From positions 1,800,001-1,864,000 of the forward strand of contig NC_088318.1 in the NCBI RefSeq assembly GCF_910592395.1: 64,000 nt of DNA. The letters run 5' to 3'. This DNA is from Lineus longissimus (taxonomy: Eukaryota > Nemertea > Pilidiophora > Heteronemertea > Lineidae). The notes below the pieces were generated by a model. The model ran no database searches, was not told where the DNA came from, and saw nothing but the letters and a program-made list of their open reading frames with translations. A program made the position numbers and the translations under genes. Positions 12,101 to 22,349 of the stretch are shown one piece after another (position 1 is the stretch's first letter; each line of letters opens with the position of its first letter).

Positions 12101-15100
12101 ACTACGCGCTACCAAGCTCTCGGCTTCCCAGTCACACAAAATGGAAAAAATCAAAATCTGACGGAACTGTCTTGCTATTCTGATTTAAACCCGACTGAGG
12201 CCTCCGTGCAGTGATCATCTTTGTTAGTACCATGCTGTTTTTACAACGCTAAACCTTTATAACCAAGTGATTTACCTAAAATTCCCCTTGTAGGTGACTC
12301 TTGGTGTGTTCGGCCATGAAGAAGAAGTGATCGACAAGCCGCTCTCACCGGACGAAATCCGTAACATCCTCTACATGAAGTGCTACCCCCATGACATCTA
12401 CCAGGCCGTACTTCAACAGGAGATGATTCTCAATGTGGGCATGCTCTTCTCTGTCCATCCAGAACTCTTTGATGGGATTCTCAAAGTTCGTATCGGGTAT
12501 GTTTATTGAATGACCATGCTGCCCTGAAGTCACTTGGGAATCAACTACTAGAGACACTGCGTACTGCCTCACGACTCAATTTCTTTCTCATACAAAGTAT
12601 TTTTTGTCCGTTAGAACTCAATTTACAAATATATTAAAGAGCAAATAAAAATTCTCTGATATGGCAGTGACGAATTCCAAGCAGTCTTGCTTATTGAAAA
12701 CTTGGCAAATTGTCTCTGCAGAGCTTTTAATTAGCTTTGTAAAACATCAAGAAAATGAAAACTGATTTATTTCGTGCATGTACTTCAGATGGATAATCCA
12801 AGCTATGCAGTTAGAAATCAACTACAGCGATGATGAAGAACCCTCATCCCTGTACGGCCTCTCGCCGGGGACGATCCGTAATCTTCTCCATTCGATCCTC
12901 ATGAAGCTCGACCTCGATCAGGACTACAGGTAAGATCAGGCTCTCTCAGATCTTTGCATGTGAAATTGTTGTCGTTAAAAGGGAAAGTCTACATGCTAAT
13001 CTTAATAAAGATATGCACCGTTCAGTTGATTGGTAGTTTCATTAATAGGCTGTGGGCCAAATCCAAAAACATGTCTAATGCGACTTATTTCGGGGGCAGA
13101 GTGAAAATGTCGTCACAAATTCAAAAACTGACCCCAATTGTGGATTTGGCCTATGGCCTATGATGCATGTGTTGCGCTTGTGATGCTAACCTATTCATCT
13201 TTAAGTGTGATATTATTGACCTTTACTTAGTGTTTTGAATACCGCTTTAAGAGCCCTTGCTTTGTTTCTACATATTCCATGTTACGCCAGTAGACATTTT
13301 GTACAAACAATTTACACTCTCCTTCTCCAGAAATTTTATGACGGGGGCGTTTTTGTTGGCTCCAGCCCATAGCATGATTACCGTACTGTGACTCTGAGTC
13401 GACTGAGACTTGATTTGGATCGGAATATTTCTCTAACAAAACAATTGTTGCAGACGTTATTGTTGTGTTGTGATGATGTTGTGCAGTACTTACTCATAAT
13501 ACTAAGGAATAATCAACATTTTATCAAGTCTACAAAAAGTTAGAATTGAGATTTATAGTCCATTATTGACTACGGTACAGGTTATCATCCAATGTCACAC
13601 ATCAATCTATAGTGCAACAGCGTAAATGTTGAAGTTGATAAGTGAGATATTCGGAGTCTGAAAAGTGGGTCTGAAAAAAAGATTGAATATTTGTAACCAG
13701 GGCTGGGATGTGTGTTTATGATGCACTGGCATTTTTCCTTGCGGTATCAAGTCAACTAGCTCTGCATATCAAAGCTTAGGCAAACGTGTAAATTTGCCTG
13801 TACAGTCTATCTGATCACTAGAGTGCTTATCCTTTAGATCCGAATTGTTTATTTTGTAGTCTTGATAAAATGTTGACAACCTAGATCGACATGTTAACTG
13901 CATTGCTTGTCTCTTTCCCTTGTTAGCCAAGCGCCAGAGTATATGAAGTCAAGAAGGTAGATATTTTTTTATGCCCGGTACAAAAGCATTAAATCCTCTG
14001 TCTGTATAAAGGAAATTGGTATGTGTAATATTTTGGTGAGGGACAAATAAACTGGCTCGCAAATCTAGATCAGTGACATAACACAACTTTTTGACACAAG
14101 TAACCCCAGACTGGACCTTACATGACTGTTACTTAGTACCGATATACTAATTTGTGCTAACATATTCCTTAATGATAAACATGATAAATCTATGTAAAGT
14201 TTTAATCTCGTATTCTACTAGTTGGTCAAGACCTAGCCCAGAATCGTTTGCATCAAGGTAAGAAGGTAGTGCCCCCTATAATGGATGTTCCAAATAACTA
14301 CCTTGGACCCCTTGTTGAAAATAACATGTTTTTCTTGTTTAACCAAACCTAATATCATCCCCAAAACACAGCTGGGCTATGATATGTAGTTCTTGAAAAG
14401 GCATTTTTCACTGGACTACATTTGTAAAGGTGACGAGAATTGAATTACCCAGCACTGCCTAAGAAGCCATTACCGGGCCTAGTAGTCTGTGTAGGCTTAC
14501 TATTACTGGTAGTGCTTTGCCGAGGCGTCTACATTCAAACATCACTTCAGTTAATACTGACCTCAGACAAGTTACTTGTCTTCTGCGAGAACACTGTCCT
14601 GAGGACACTGGTGGCTGCACATTGAAGTACCAAAAAATGATTCTCTGCATGCATTGAACCAAATGATGCTACAAATAAAACTAACTGGAACACTATCTGA
14701 CCTACACTAATACCTCCTTCTTTGACAGTTTTGTACAGTCAGTCCCAACCTCACTTCGACTTACACCAGCACTTTCATTCTCTCTCAGTCTGTGTTGATA
14801 GGTTACCGGTATATGAATTATGATTGGTTGTGTATGTAATGTTCCCTGGTTGTCTTCGTGCGTTTTGGAGGTATATGTATATTTGCCTGTTTATAATGTC
14901 AAGTAGGTGTTAAGTTACTAAAAAACTCCTGATGTTCTTCGAGTGCCAATTAACTTTTCAACACACCGCTGTCTATCTGCCATGAAACAAGGGGTATAGT
15001 ACCCTGATGACAAGAAGGGCTTTAAACCCTCATGGGCACTTTTGAAACATACAGGAACAATTCGTCATGGTCAGTTTGAAAAAAGGTGAAAAGGGTTTCA

Positions 15101-17598
15101 ACTTAAGGGCCTTTCATGGCCAATTTCGAAAGTTTTCTGCCCAGATTGTTGTTCATATCCCCCCCCCCTTGCTGAAAGGTAGTACAGAGATGAAAATATC
15201 CTCCAAAAATCTCAAAATCGGTTCTCGGCAGATAGACACGTGGTTGTCTGCTAGGTTTGTACGCATGACTAATATTCTATAGTAGCTTGTAGTTCACTCT
15301 GCTTTGCTCTCACCCTGTTCTTTAGGACCTCGACCGTGTCAGCCGCCTCTGACAGTCGCTCTTCTGACTCGGTGTTCATCTTGGGGTATAAACGGTGAGA
15401 TGGTTTCTTTCTGTTCTGTTTCTACATGTAGGTACTGTACACCACCAAATGTCTGCAAATTACGCGCATAACTGCTCTAACGGAGATTTGGTGTATGCAC
15501 TGGGCACATCTCATGTAAGTGAATGGATAAGTGGATGTCCATCAGTTGAGCTCCTTGGGGCAACACCAATGAAATTTTGAGTTTAACTCCTCAAGGTCTT
15601 GTCAGTAATATCCACAGCACAAAATAGAAGAAATTTGTTAAATGAACCAAGATGTGCTGAAAAAATGACTTCTTTGGCAAAAAAAGCACTATCACAGTTC
15701 TCATTCATTTTCCAATACTTTGATATGAAGGAAATAGAGCCTTGCAAGAGGACTGGAGCGCTATGTCCATTGCTCTATTCATGTCTACTACTTCATTATA
15801 GCCTTTCTTTATCTGTCTTACAGGAGTTCGATCTGGAGAAGACAGCTCGATGGCGCTCTGAATCGTGTCCCGAAGGACTTCTATGAGAAAGTTTGGCAGA
15901 TACTGGAGAAGACAGCAGGGGGCCTGAAGGTGGCTGGCTATCATTTACCTCAGGTGAGAAAACTTTACTACTTATTGTCAAGTTAAAACTTAAAGTTTGT
16001 TGTCAACTTCGGGAGAAGTTGTTATCTGATTTTACACTTCAACCCAAGTCTATCCGGAAGCCTTTCGTTTACACTCAGAGAAGCTGCTTGTTCAGCACTA
16101 CAAGCTGAGCATTTCTGACCAGTAGCCATTTACACCTTGGTGGAGTAAGGCAAGCTGGACAAAGAGACCTGCCTAAAGTCTCAGAACAACTGTAAAGTTT
16201 GAACCTGGGCTCTCTTGATGCTTGTCCAGTGCAAGCCACTAATCGACAGTGGCTCCTAGAGCTTTCCCCTCTCCCTAGATGGCACTGCCACACAGAATAC
16301 AGTGTCGACCTATTTAACTTAAGCTAATTGAAGTACGTCTGTTCAAATAGGCCTACTAGCCTAAAGACATAAACACAGTATATGTAGCTTACTTAAACAA
16401 TCAGTTACGCCTATATCTTGTCACTTTTCCAGCAACCTACCCTCTCAGACATGACTCTCTACGAGCTGAACTTCATGCTCCTGGTCGAACAGATGTTGAG
16501 TAAGATTGCTGACCCTGCCTACAGACAAGTTGTAGTCGAGGTAAGCTGATCAACACTCAGGATTCCCTCGGCGAAGACACATAAACTCCCGAAAATTGAG
16601 AACCTGAATACATCAAAAAGCAGAACTGCTACTTACTCTGCAAAACAATGACATCATCAGAGACACCAAAGCCAATTGTTTTTGTCTTTATACCCAAGTT
16701 GCGATTCATCCGGCAAGTAAAGCACGACGCAAAATTATTCAATGTCTCTGCCTTTTCAGACGTTCATGGTTGTGGCAACTATTTTGGAACGAAATCCCGA
16801 GCTCGAATTCTCGACGGCTGTTGATATTGACAAGGTGAGATGACACTGACATTAACAGGGCGTCGTGTAAACAGGTCGATTTCCTCAACTTGCAGACTGG
16901 TCTTTGTTCACTAAGACGGTCATTTGATAGGTCTCTGCTGCTGAACTTTTCACAGATTAGCTATGGCCAGTCTTTTGACATACAACTGCAGGACTTTGTA
17001 GTTAGTGCCTGTCCTCAGGTTGAGAACTAAATATCCTCAGATTTGAATTTCGTAAAGGTAAAGCTGTTGTTGTAACTGACTCTTCTATGCAATGAATGTT
17101 TGCACAAACTAGCCATGGCAGATTCAGTGGCCCAAATTCATAAAGGGCGTTTAAGGGTTAGACATGTACAACTTCTCTCTAATCAGTTTCAGGGCCTGTT
17201 CATATTCTGTGAAGATTCACATGAAGGGCCAGAATCTGTCTATTCCGTAGTTAAACGCTGTTTTAAGCTAAACACCCTTTATGAATTTGGCCCAGTAAGT
17301 TATCCAAGTGAAGTAAGTCCACCTGTTTATCGTAGGAAAGTTAATTCTGTAGTCATCTTGTTCATCAGCCAGTCTCTTTTCCTTCTTTATACAGATCATT
17401 CAAGGTGCTTTCAAAGCCTTCCAGACTAACAAGAGCCAGACATCTGAATACGAGAAACAAGACAGTATGCATGCTTTCTACAACACACCGCCTAACATCA
17501 AGCACGGAACTACCAGTTATATTGCAAAAACTGTTGTGGAAGAACTTCTTGCGGGTCAGATTCTTAGCACTGGAGAGAACACGTGTTCTGTCAGTTAG
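3126..17598 (+). CDS. PHKB: PHKB, phosphorylase b kinase regulatory subunit beta (complete, spliced)
   Basis: Regulatory beta subunit of phosphorylase kinase, the cytosolic complex that activates glycogen phosphorylase. Coding exons: 3126-3291, 3458-3867, 4244-4380, 4614-4773, 5125-5322, 7085-7142, 7347-7427, 7730-7885, one of 8171-8268/8464-8561/8601-8698, 9377-9607, 9937-10041, 10440-10613, 10925-11098, 11336-11520, 11919-12009, 12294-12496, 12789-12929, 15824-15953, 16433-16540, 16760-16834, 17395-17598. Phases agree throughout; the total is 3285 nt, 1094 aa, close to human PHKB. Beta rather than alpha identity rests on [11 protein letters not shown]-type and [66 protein letters not shown]. 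The N-terminal half is the glucoamylase-like (GH15-type) domain; [12 protein letters not shown] lies in the C-terminal region conserved in PHK subunits. It ends CSVS, a CaaX box. Start: first ATG of the open exon; a TTG upstream at 3114 is not credible. Three optional cassettes fall between 12929 and 15824. Confidence 0.97.
8040..8112. repeat. Degenerate end of the TACAGTRGAACC MITE family
   Basis: GGGTGTCCTTTAATTAGTGAGC and the closing AGAGAGGTTCCACTATA resemble the right part of the element at 19518-19700. It lies in the PHKB intron just before exon 9a. The left end is not recognisable. Confidence 0.45.
8171..8268 (+). CDS. PHKB: PHKB alternative exon 9a
   Basis: First of three tandem versions of the same 98-nt exon. 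It follows TTCCAG and ends CAG before GTCTGT. Completing the preceding exon's phase-1 G, it reads [18 protein letters not shown], a variable stretch, then IRYSSFQ, in frame with the next exon (NTAKDLSVQ). The corresponding vertebrate segment has the pattern ELISPKDIDPVQRYVP. By my count it shares 22 of 33 residues with 9b and 18 of 33 with 9c. Confidence 0.9.
8464..8561 (+). CDS. PHKB: PHKB alternative exon 9b
   Basis: Second 98-nt version, after TTCCAG and before GTTTGT. It reads [18 protein letters not shown], then [10 protein letters not shown]. Same entry phase (1) and exit phase (0) as 9a and 9c, no stop. Using 9a and 9b together would shift the frame: 98 is not a multiple of 3. Confidence 0.9.
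8601..8698 (+). CDS. PHKB: PHKB alternative exon 9c
   Basis: Third 98-nt version, after TTCCAG and before GTTTGT. It reads [18 protein letters not shown], then [10 protein letters not shown], in the same frame. Only 39 nt (8562-8600) separate it from 9b, shorter than introns animals normally splice, so 9b and 9c should not be joined. It shares 21 of 33 residues with 9b. Confidence 0.88.
13927..13956 (+). CDS. PHKB: PHKB optional cassette A (30 nt)
   Basis: Bounded by TTGTTAG and GTAGAT. Inserted after the 12929 donor it reads [10 protein letters not shown] in phase 2 on both sides, so inclusion keeps the frame. Basic and Ser-containing. Real use is inferred from splice sites and phase; no transcript evidence. 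Confidence 0.5.
14222..14257 (+). CDS. PHKB: PHKB optional cassette B (36 nt)
   Basis: Bounded by CTACTAG and GTAAGA, phase 2 on both sides. Reads [11 protein letters not shown], with RPSPES as a plausible proline-directed or basophilic phosphorylation site. It sits in the linker where paralogous alpha subunits carry a phosphorylated Ser-rich segment. Confidence 0.55.
15326..15394 (+). CDS. PHKB: PHKB optional cassette C (69 nt)
   Basis: Bounded by TTCTTTAG and GTGAGA, phase 2 on both sides. Reads [20 protein letters not shown] then YK. The Ser-rich sequence ending in hydrophobic-Gly-Tyr recalls the segment SSSDSGGHHIGW of PHKA alpha subunits. If used, it gives this beta subunit an alpha-like regulatory loop. 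Confidence 0.6.
16120..16255 (-). repeat. tRNA-derived SINE-like repeat in PHKB intron
   Basis: On the minus strand, TAGTGGCTTGCACTGGAC resembles a tRNA box A and variable arm, followed about 30 nt later by GGTTCAAAC (box B-like, 16205-16197). The plus-strand start, ACACCTTGGTGGAGTAAGGCA, matches a repeat tail I associate with many marine invertebrate genomes. Diverged and presumably inactive. Confidence 0.5.
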
Positions 17599-18150
17599 AA
17601 ATATAGTGATAACTATTTTGGTAGTGGACTGAACAAGCTTGTGGACTGAACAAAGGACATGAAACAATTCAAGTATACCTCGGTTAAAAACCGGTGTGAC
17701 ATTACTGAATATCACTACCTGAAATACAGGCATGGTATCAGCTGGTACTCGGTGAGAAAACAAACTGCATCGTTGCGTTGTGCTGATCATCGCTGTCTTC
17801 CTCGCCCACAAATGTGCTGAATTATAGGATTTAATAACTGAACTGGTATTCAGTTGCATCATGTTGATCGTCCTGGTATCTTCTCCATCACAGTGTACTG
17901 AATTGGAGGATGTAGTAACTGGTAGATTTGGCTATTGGGATATTTACCCAGTTTTCATGAGATGGCATTGGTCACTATTCAATATTGTTGTATATGTTAT
18001 TACTGTCTGAGGCAAGAAAACCCTCCTATCCAGTGTCAGTGTGATTTATGAGGATACTGGTGGAGATAATGAAATCTGTCTTTAGCCAATTACATTGTAT
18101 TGTCTTCGAATGTGCTTTGTAGATAATGCCGCTGTACAAATCTGTATATA

Positions 18151-18156
18151 AATAAA
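18151..18156 (+). terminator. PHKB polyadenylation signal (AATAAA)
   Basis: Canonical AATAAA about 550 nt past the PHKB stop at 17596-17598, followed by GT- and T-rich sequence near 18185. It sets the likely end of the 3' UTR at about 18175. Confidence 0.65.
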
Positions 18157-18175
18157 ACACTGGACTGAGTATTTA

Positions 18176-21100
18176 TTGATAAACTGTCTTGTTACTTTTT
18201 ACCCAAAGTTGGCTCTCCATACGATATGGACCATTGATGCAGGAGGACATTCACAACCTCAAAAGTTTGACTCTGAACCTGGACACCTAGGACCCCCCTT
18301 TCGTAGTGTTTGACTCGACATACTGCAGGACTATTGGACTTGGTCAATGCCTATATCTGAGGGCACCCAACAGTCACACAAGACAGCTACAAACTTTGAG
18401 TTGACTTGCGTTATTTTGGCGACTTGTGTTATTTTGGCAACTGAAAACCGAGAAAATATTGACACAAACTAAAATAGGGTCCTGACAAGTGTCCTTGCAT
18501 TCTGCTGAGTGTATGTGACATTGTCTCAATTGGCAAGGTTGTGCAGCAGTTGTGACTTTGTCCCAACTGAGGAGATGAGAAAAGGTTTATACTAGTAGGA
18601 TATTCTAGATTTGTGTCTTGGTTATCTGGTTGTGACATAAGGGTCGTATTCATTCAAAGGGGGTGGGTGGGGGATTACCTTCACTGCAAAGTGAGGGTGC
18701 AGAAAATCTGCTTGAAAAACACGTTTGGTGAGACCTGGGGGGGGGGGGCATTTGCAACCCTGCTAAATACTCTCTCTTTCTACCGGTTGGGCATTGTGAC
18801 CTTCCCGAGTGACATCCCTGCTGTTGTCTGAATATCCCCCGGGAATAGACTTGTGCCATCTCAACAGCTGTCCCCCTCACCCTTGATCAGAGACGCCCTA
18901 CAAATCCACATTACAGATTAAAGGGTATTGTCCTCGGGGGAGGGTGTGGTCACATTTAAAAGGCCGCACGCCATACACGTGCGCTCTTTAAATACCTCGG
19001 TTTCAGGACCTCATGGGAATTTTACCTGTACATTAGAATAGGCACTAATTCGTCATTGACATGGAAGCCAGGTATACGCATGCGCACACTCATCATATGG
19101 TAATTACTTCCTGTAAACAATCTAAGTGAGTTGCGCCACACTGCTGAATAACTTCCCGGTGTGTGGATATAATCGTGATCTTATTCTGGGTTACTGCAAA
19201 AGATAGCCATCTGAGGATACCTGCGGTCAGGTACGTATGTAAAATTTGCTGTCTTCTGATACAGAGCCTGAGAAATCGTAGGGTAATGGCAATGACTGAC
19301 ATGACGCGCGCAGCATGAGAGAAAGCACATGCCACACCGTCAAAACATGCAAAATGTGGGCTGAGCTGGTGCAGTGGTCCGTTATTGATGGTCGATGTAT
19401 ATTATATTGGTAAATTTGTCGATATGTACATGTAGGCTATTATATATTATATGCGGTTTGTTTGTCTTCTAAATTGCTCGTTTTATGATGTTGGATATAC
19501 CTTATAGTGAAACAATGTACAGTAGAACCTCTCTATTAAGGACAACATCGGGAATGCCAAATGCTGTCCTTTAATAGAGAGGTGTCCTGGATAGAGAGGT
19601 CAAATTGAATGGAAAGTACCAATTTGGGACCAAAACTAGTGTCCTTAATAGAGTGGTTGTCCTTAATAGAGAGGTGTCCACTAAGGGAGGTTCCACTGTA
19701 TTTGCTTAGTAACAATGGTGGTGATTACAGTGCTATGTTGGGCGGTTTCCCTGGTAACATTGTGGTCGGTGGCGGGCTGGGAAGGGTTACATGTAGGTAG
19801 GGGGTGTGTCTAAGTGGGGGAAAAAGACCCGGACCCCTTATTATAACTTCAGAGAGGGGGTAATGTCATGATGTGGATCGTTGTATACCAGCGAGTTCAT
19901 AAATTGGGGGAGGGGGCTTTTCGAGCCCACACCCCTTATTCACATAAAGTGAGGTAGAGGGTGAAAAGCAGCAGGGCACCCTCCCTTTCTGAGACTGCTG
20001 GATCCCCGCGGCCCTGGACCACCCCACTCAATGGTGATGGCATCATTTTGTTGATTTGCTCTTTCACATGGTCAAGAAAGTACATTGTACTTCTGTAGAA
20101 TAAATGTGTTTCTAGGTAAAATCCTATCTGTCAGTCCCATTATAAGCTTATTCTTCATCAATGGATAAATCAGTGCCCTGTCCTGTCTGAGCTAGGCCTA
20201 CTAAACTATACTATTGCAAGATTTGTCTGCAGGCAAAGACTGTTAATATGTATGCCCCTGTCTTTAGACCAGCAGCTCTGCACATGTCTGCCCCTGTTTT
20301 AGACCAGCGGCTTTGCACAACTAAGTATGTTTGTCTTCCTTTGTGTGCCTGTTGCCAAACCATTGGCCTAAACAATGCTAAAGTGAAGTATGGGTCTACT
20401 TCTGCTTGTATCCCCTGTGGTTTATTTGGTGTTCTCCGTACCAATACAAAAGGGGGGACCCCTCTTGAAAATTCCCCCCTCAGCCTGTCACCCCTTCTTG
20501 AAACTCTGTAGTGGTGAGGATCAGGGAAATGATTTTCCCGGATATCGTAGTCATTGTGATCAGTAATTGTTGCTAAATATTGATGTTGACTGATCATCAG
20601 CTGATCTCTCTTTTTTCGGAGAGTGGGTCAAAATTATTAATGGACTTTTAAATAAATAGGCCTGTTTCTCTCAATCACTCTTACCATCATCAAATCCTTG
20701 TCTATGTTACCTATCTGGTATAGGAATAATTTATTGTTAGGCCTAAACAGGAACATGATCACATATTCAGGGCAGGTGATTTGTTTTTCTTTCTCATGTT
20801 AGAGAGCTCTGAGGAAGCGATTAGGTTACTTTGGTCTGTTATACTATTGACACAGTCAACAGAAGCAGGCCTTAAGAAATAGAGAAGTAGAAAAACATAA
20901 TAAGCATACCTCTCATGTTGACACCCCTCCTAGCGCTCAGTTAATTTAGCCTCAGCTGAGTAGAGAACTGTTTGGGACTGCCCCCATCTTCGTCTTAAAA
21001 AAATAACTTGCATGGATTAGTTGGTTCCTGGGAGTAATTCAGTCAGGTTTAATGGCCTCTCCATTTATATAGACCTTGTGACATGCCAGGCAAATATCTG

Positions 21101-21356
21101 AAACCTTGTTTTGCTGGCTGAAGAAATCACTTCAGATTTGAGTGGGAATGTTGGGTTTTGTTTTACCTAAAATGTTCACAATCAGTTTATCTTCAGGTTT
21201 AATTAACTAAAATGATTTCCTTTGTAAAAATTGTAGGATTTTCAAAATTAATTAGTTTAGTTCCAGTATTGTTATCTCAGAAGTGAATTTAATTCAATTG
21301 ATTGATGAAAAGTCTGAGTTCTCTTTATCTATATCATTTCAGAGCAAAGACCCAAA
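18176..21356. other. Intergenic stretch PHKB to TEP-like gene
   Basis: No convincing gene. It holds a G12 run (18737-18748), a TA-flanked MITE (19518-19700) and G/C-rich low-complexity sequence around 19800-20020. A pyrimidine-rich acceptor ending TTTCAG at 21342, just before the TEP start codon, implies a 5' UTR exon somewhere upstream here. Confidence 0.6.
19518..19700. mobile_element. TA-flanked MITE (Tc1/mariner-like ends)
   Basis: Inverted ends TACAGTAGAACCTCTCTATT and TACAGTGGAACCTCCCTTAG (right end reverse-complemented) enclose about 183 bp and begin and end in TA, the target of Tc1/mariner transposases. The inside carries repeated versions of GTCCTTAATAGAGAGGT. It has no coding capacity, so it is non-autonomous. 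Confidence 0.75.
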
Positions 21357-22272
21357 ATGTCCAGTGCGTGGATGTCCATCCTGCTAGTAGGGATTCTGTG
21401 TGTGTCAGCAAGTTACGCAGCCGGGTATGTATACTCTGAGGATATGTCCCCTGTCATGTCTGTCCCTTGCTGGTCACTGTAAATGTTGTCATTTACGAGA
21501 CTAATTGCTCCGTAGGCGTAGGTTTGGTCGGGGTGCTAACAACTCCTTTTTGGGATAAATCTTAGTTGGATTCAACCGTGAAAGTTCCAAAGTGCTGAAA
21601 GACATGCTTTTCAGCAAAATGACTGTGAAAACCCCTTCGAGAATACCCCTCTTTTTCTCACAAAACAATTTAACCCCCCCCCCCTCCAGAAATCCTGGGG
21701 ACTCCTCCACCAATGTATAGATAAACACCAATATATAGATAAACTAATGTATAGATTAGACTCAAGAGTGGTGGTCCTGGTACCAGCAAGGTTCAAGCGA
21801 AGTCCAAATGATGAGTTTCGGTGACCCATCACAACCAGGGGACATAGAAATGTTCTAACCAGGCGCTGCATTGCGTAAACCATCCAACAATTGTTGGTCC
21901 AGAGGCTAAGTGCAGATCACTTAATTCAGATTGGAATACCAAAAACCAATAATGATACATGTACATGAATGATGATATGTCATGTGTGTTTTCTTGAAAT
22001 TATCGAATTTTAGCTTGATGACCTATCATTTCGGACAATGGTATATACAGTCCTCAAATCAAATTGATTGCCCCATTCTATTGAAATAAACTTGCCTGCT
22101 GTGACCAATACCCTGTTGTCATGACGAAGTGATTGTAATGTATTTAGAAGTAGGTGATGTTATTGCCCTGTGGCATTGGCCTACATTATTTGTTCTCAAA
22201 TTATTCAATGATGCTGTTGTTAGCTCACCTCTTAGCAGAGGTGAGCTTATCCCATACCGTGGCGTCCGTCGT

Positions 22273-22349
<77 letters not shown>

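Noticed and set aside
14729-14810. Possible fourth PHKB cassette after TTTGACAG
   Set aside because: Reading on in phase 2 meets TGA before a usable donor; a 9-nt micro-exon ending at GTCAGT is conceivable but unsupported.
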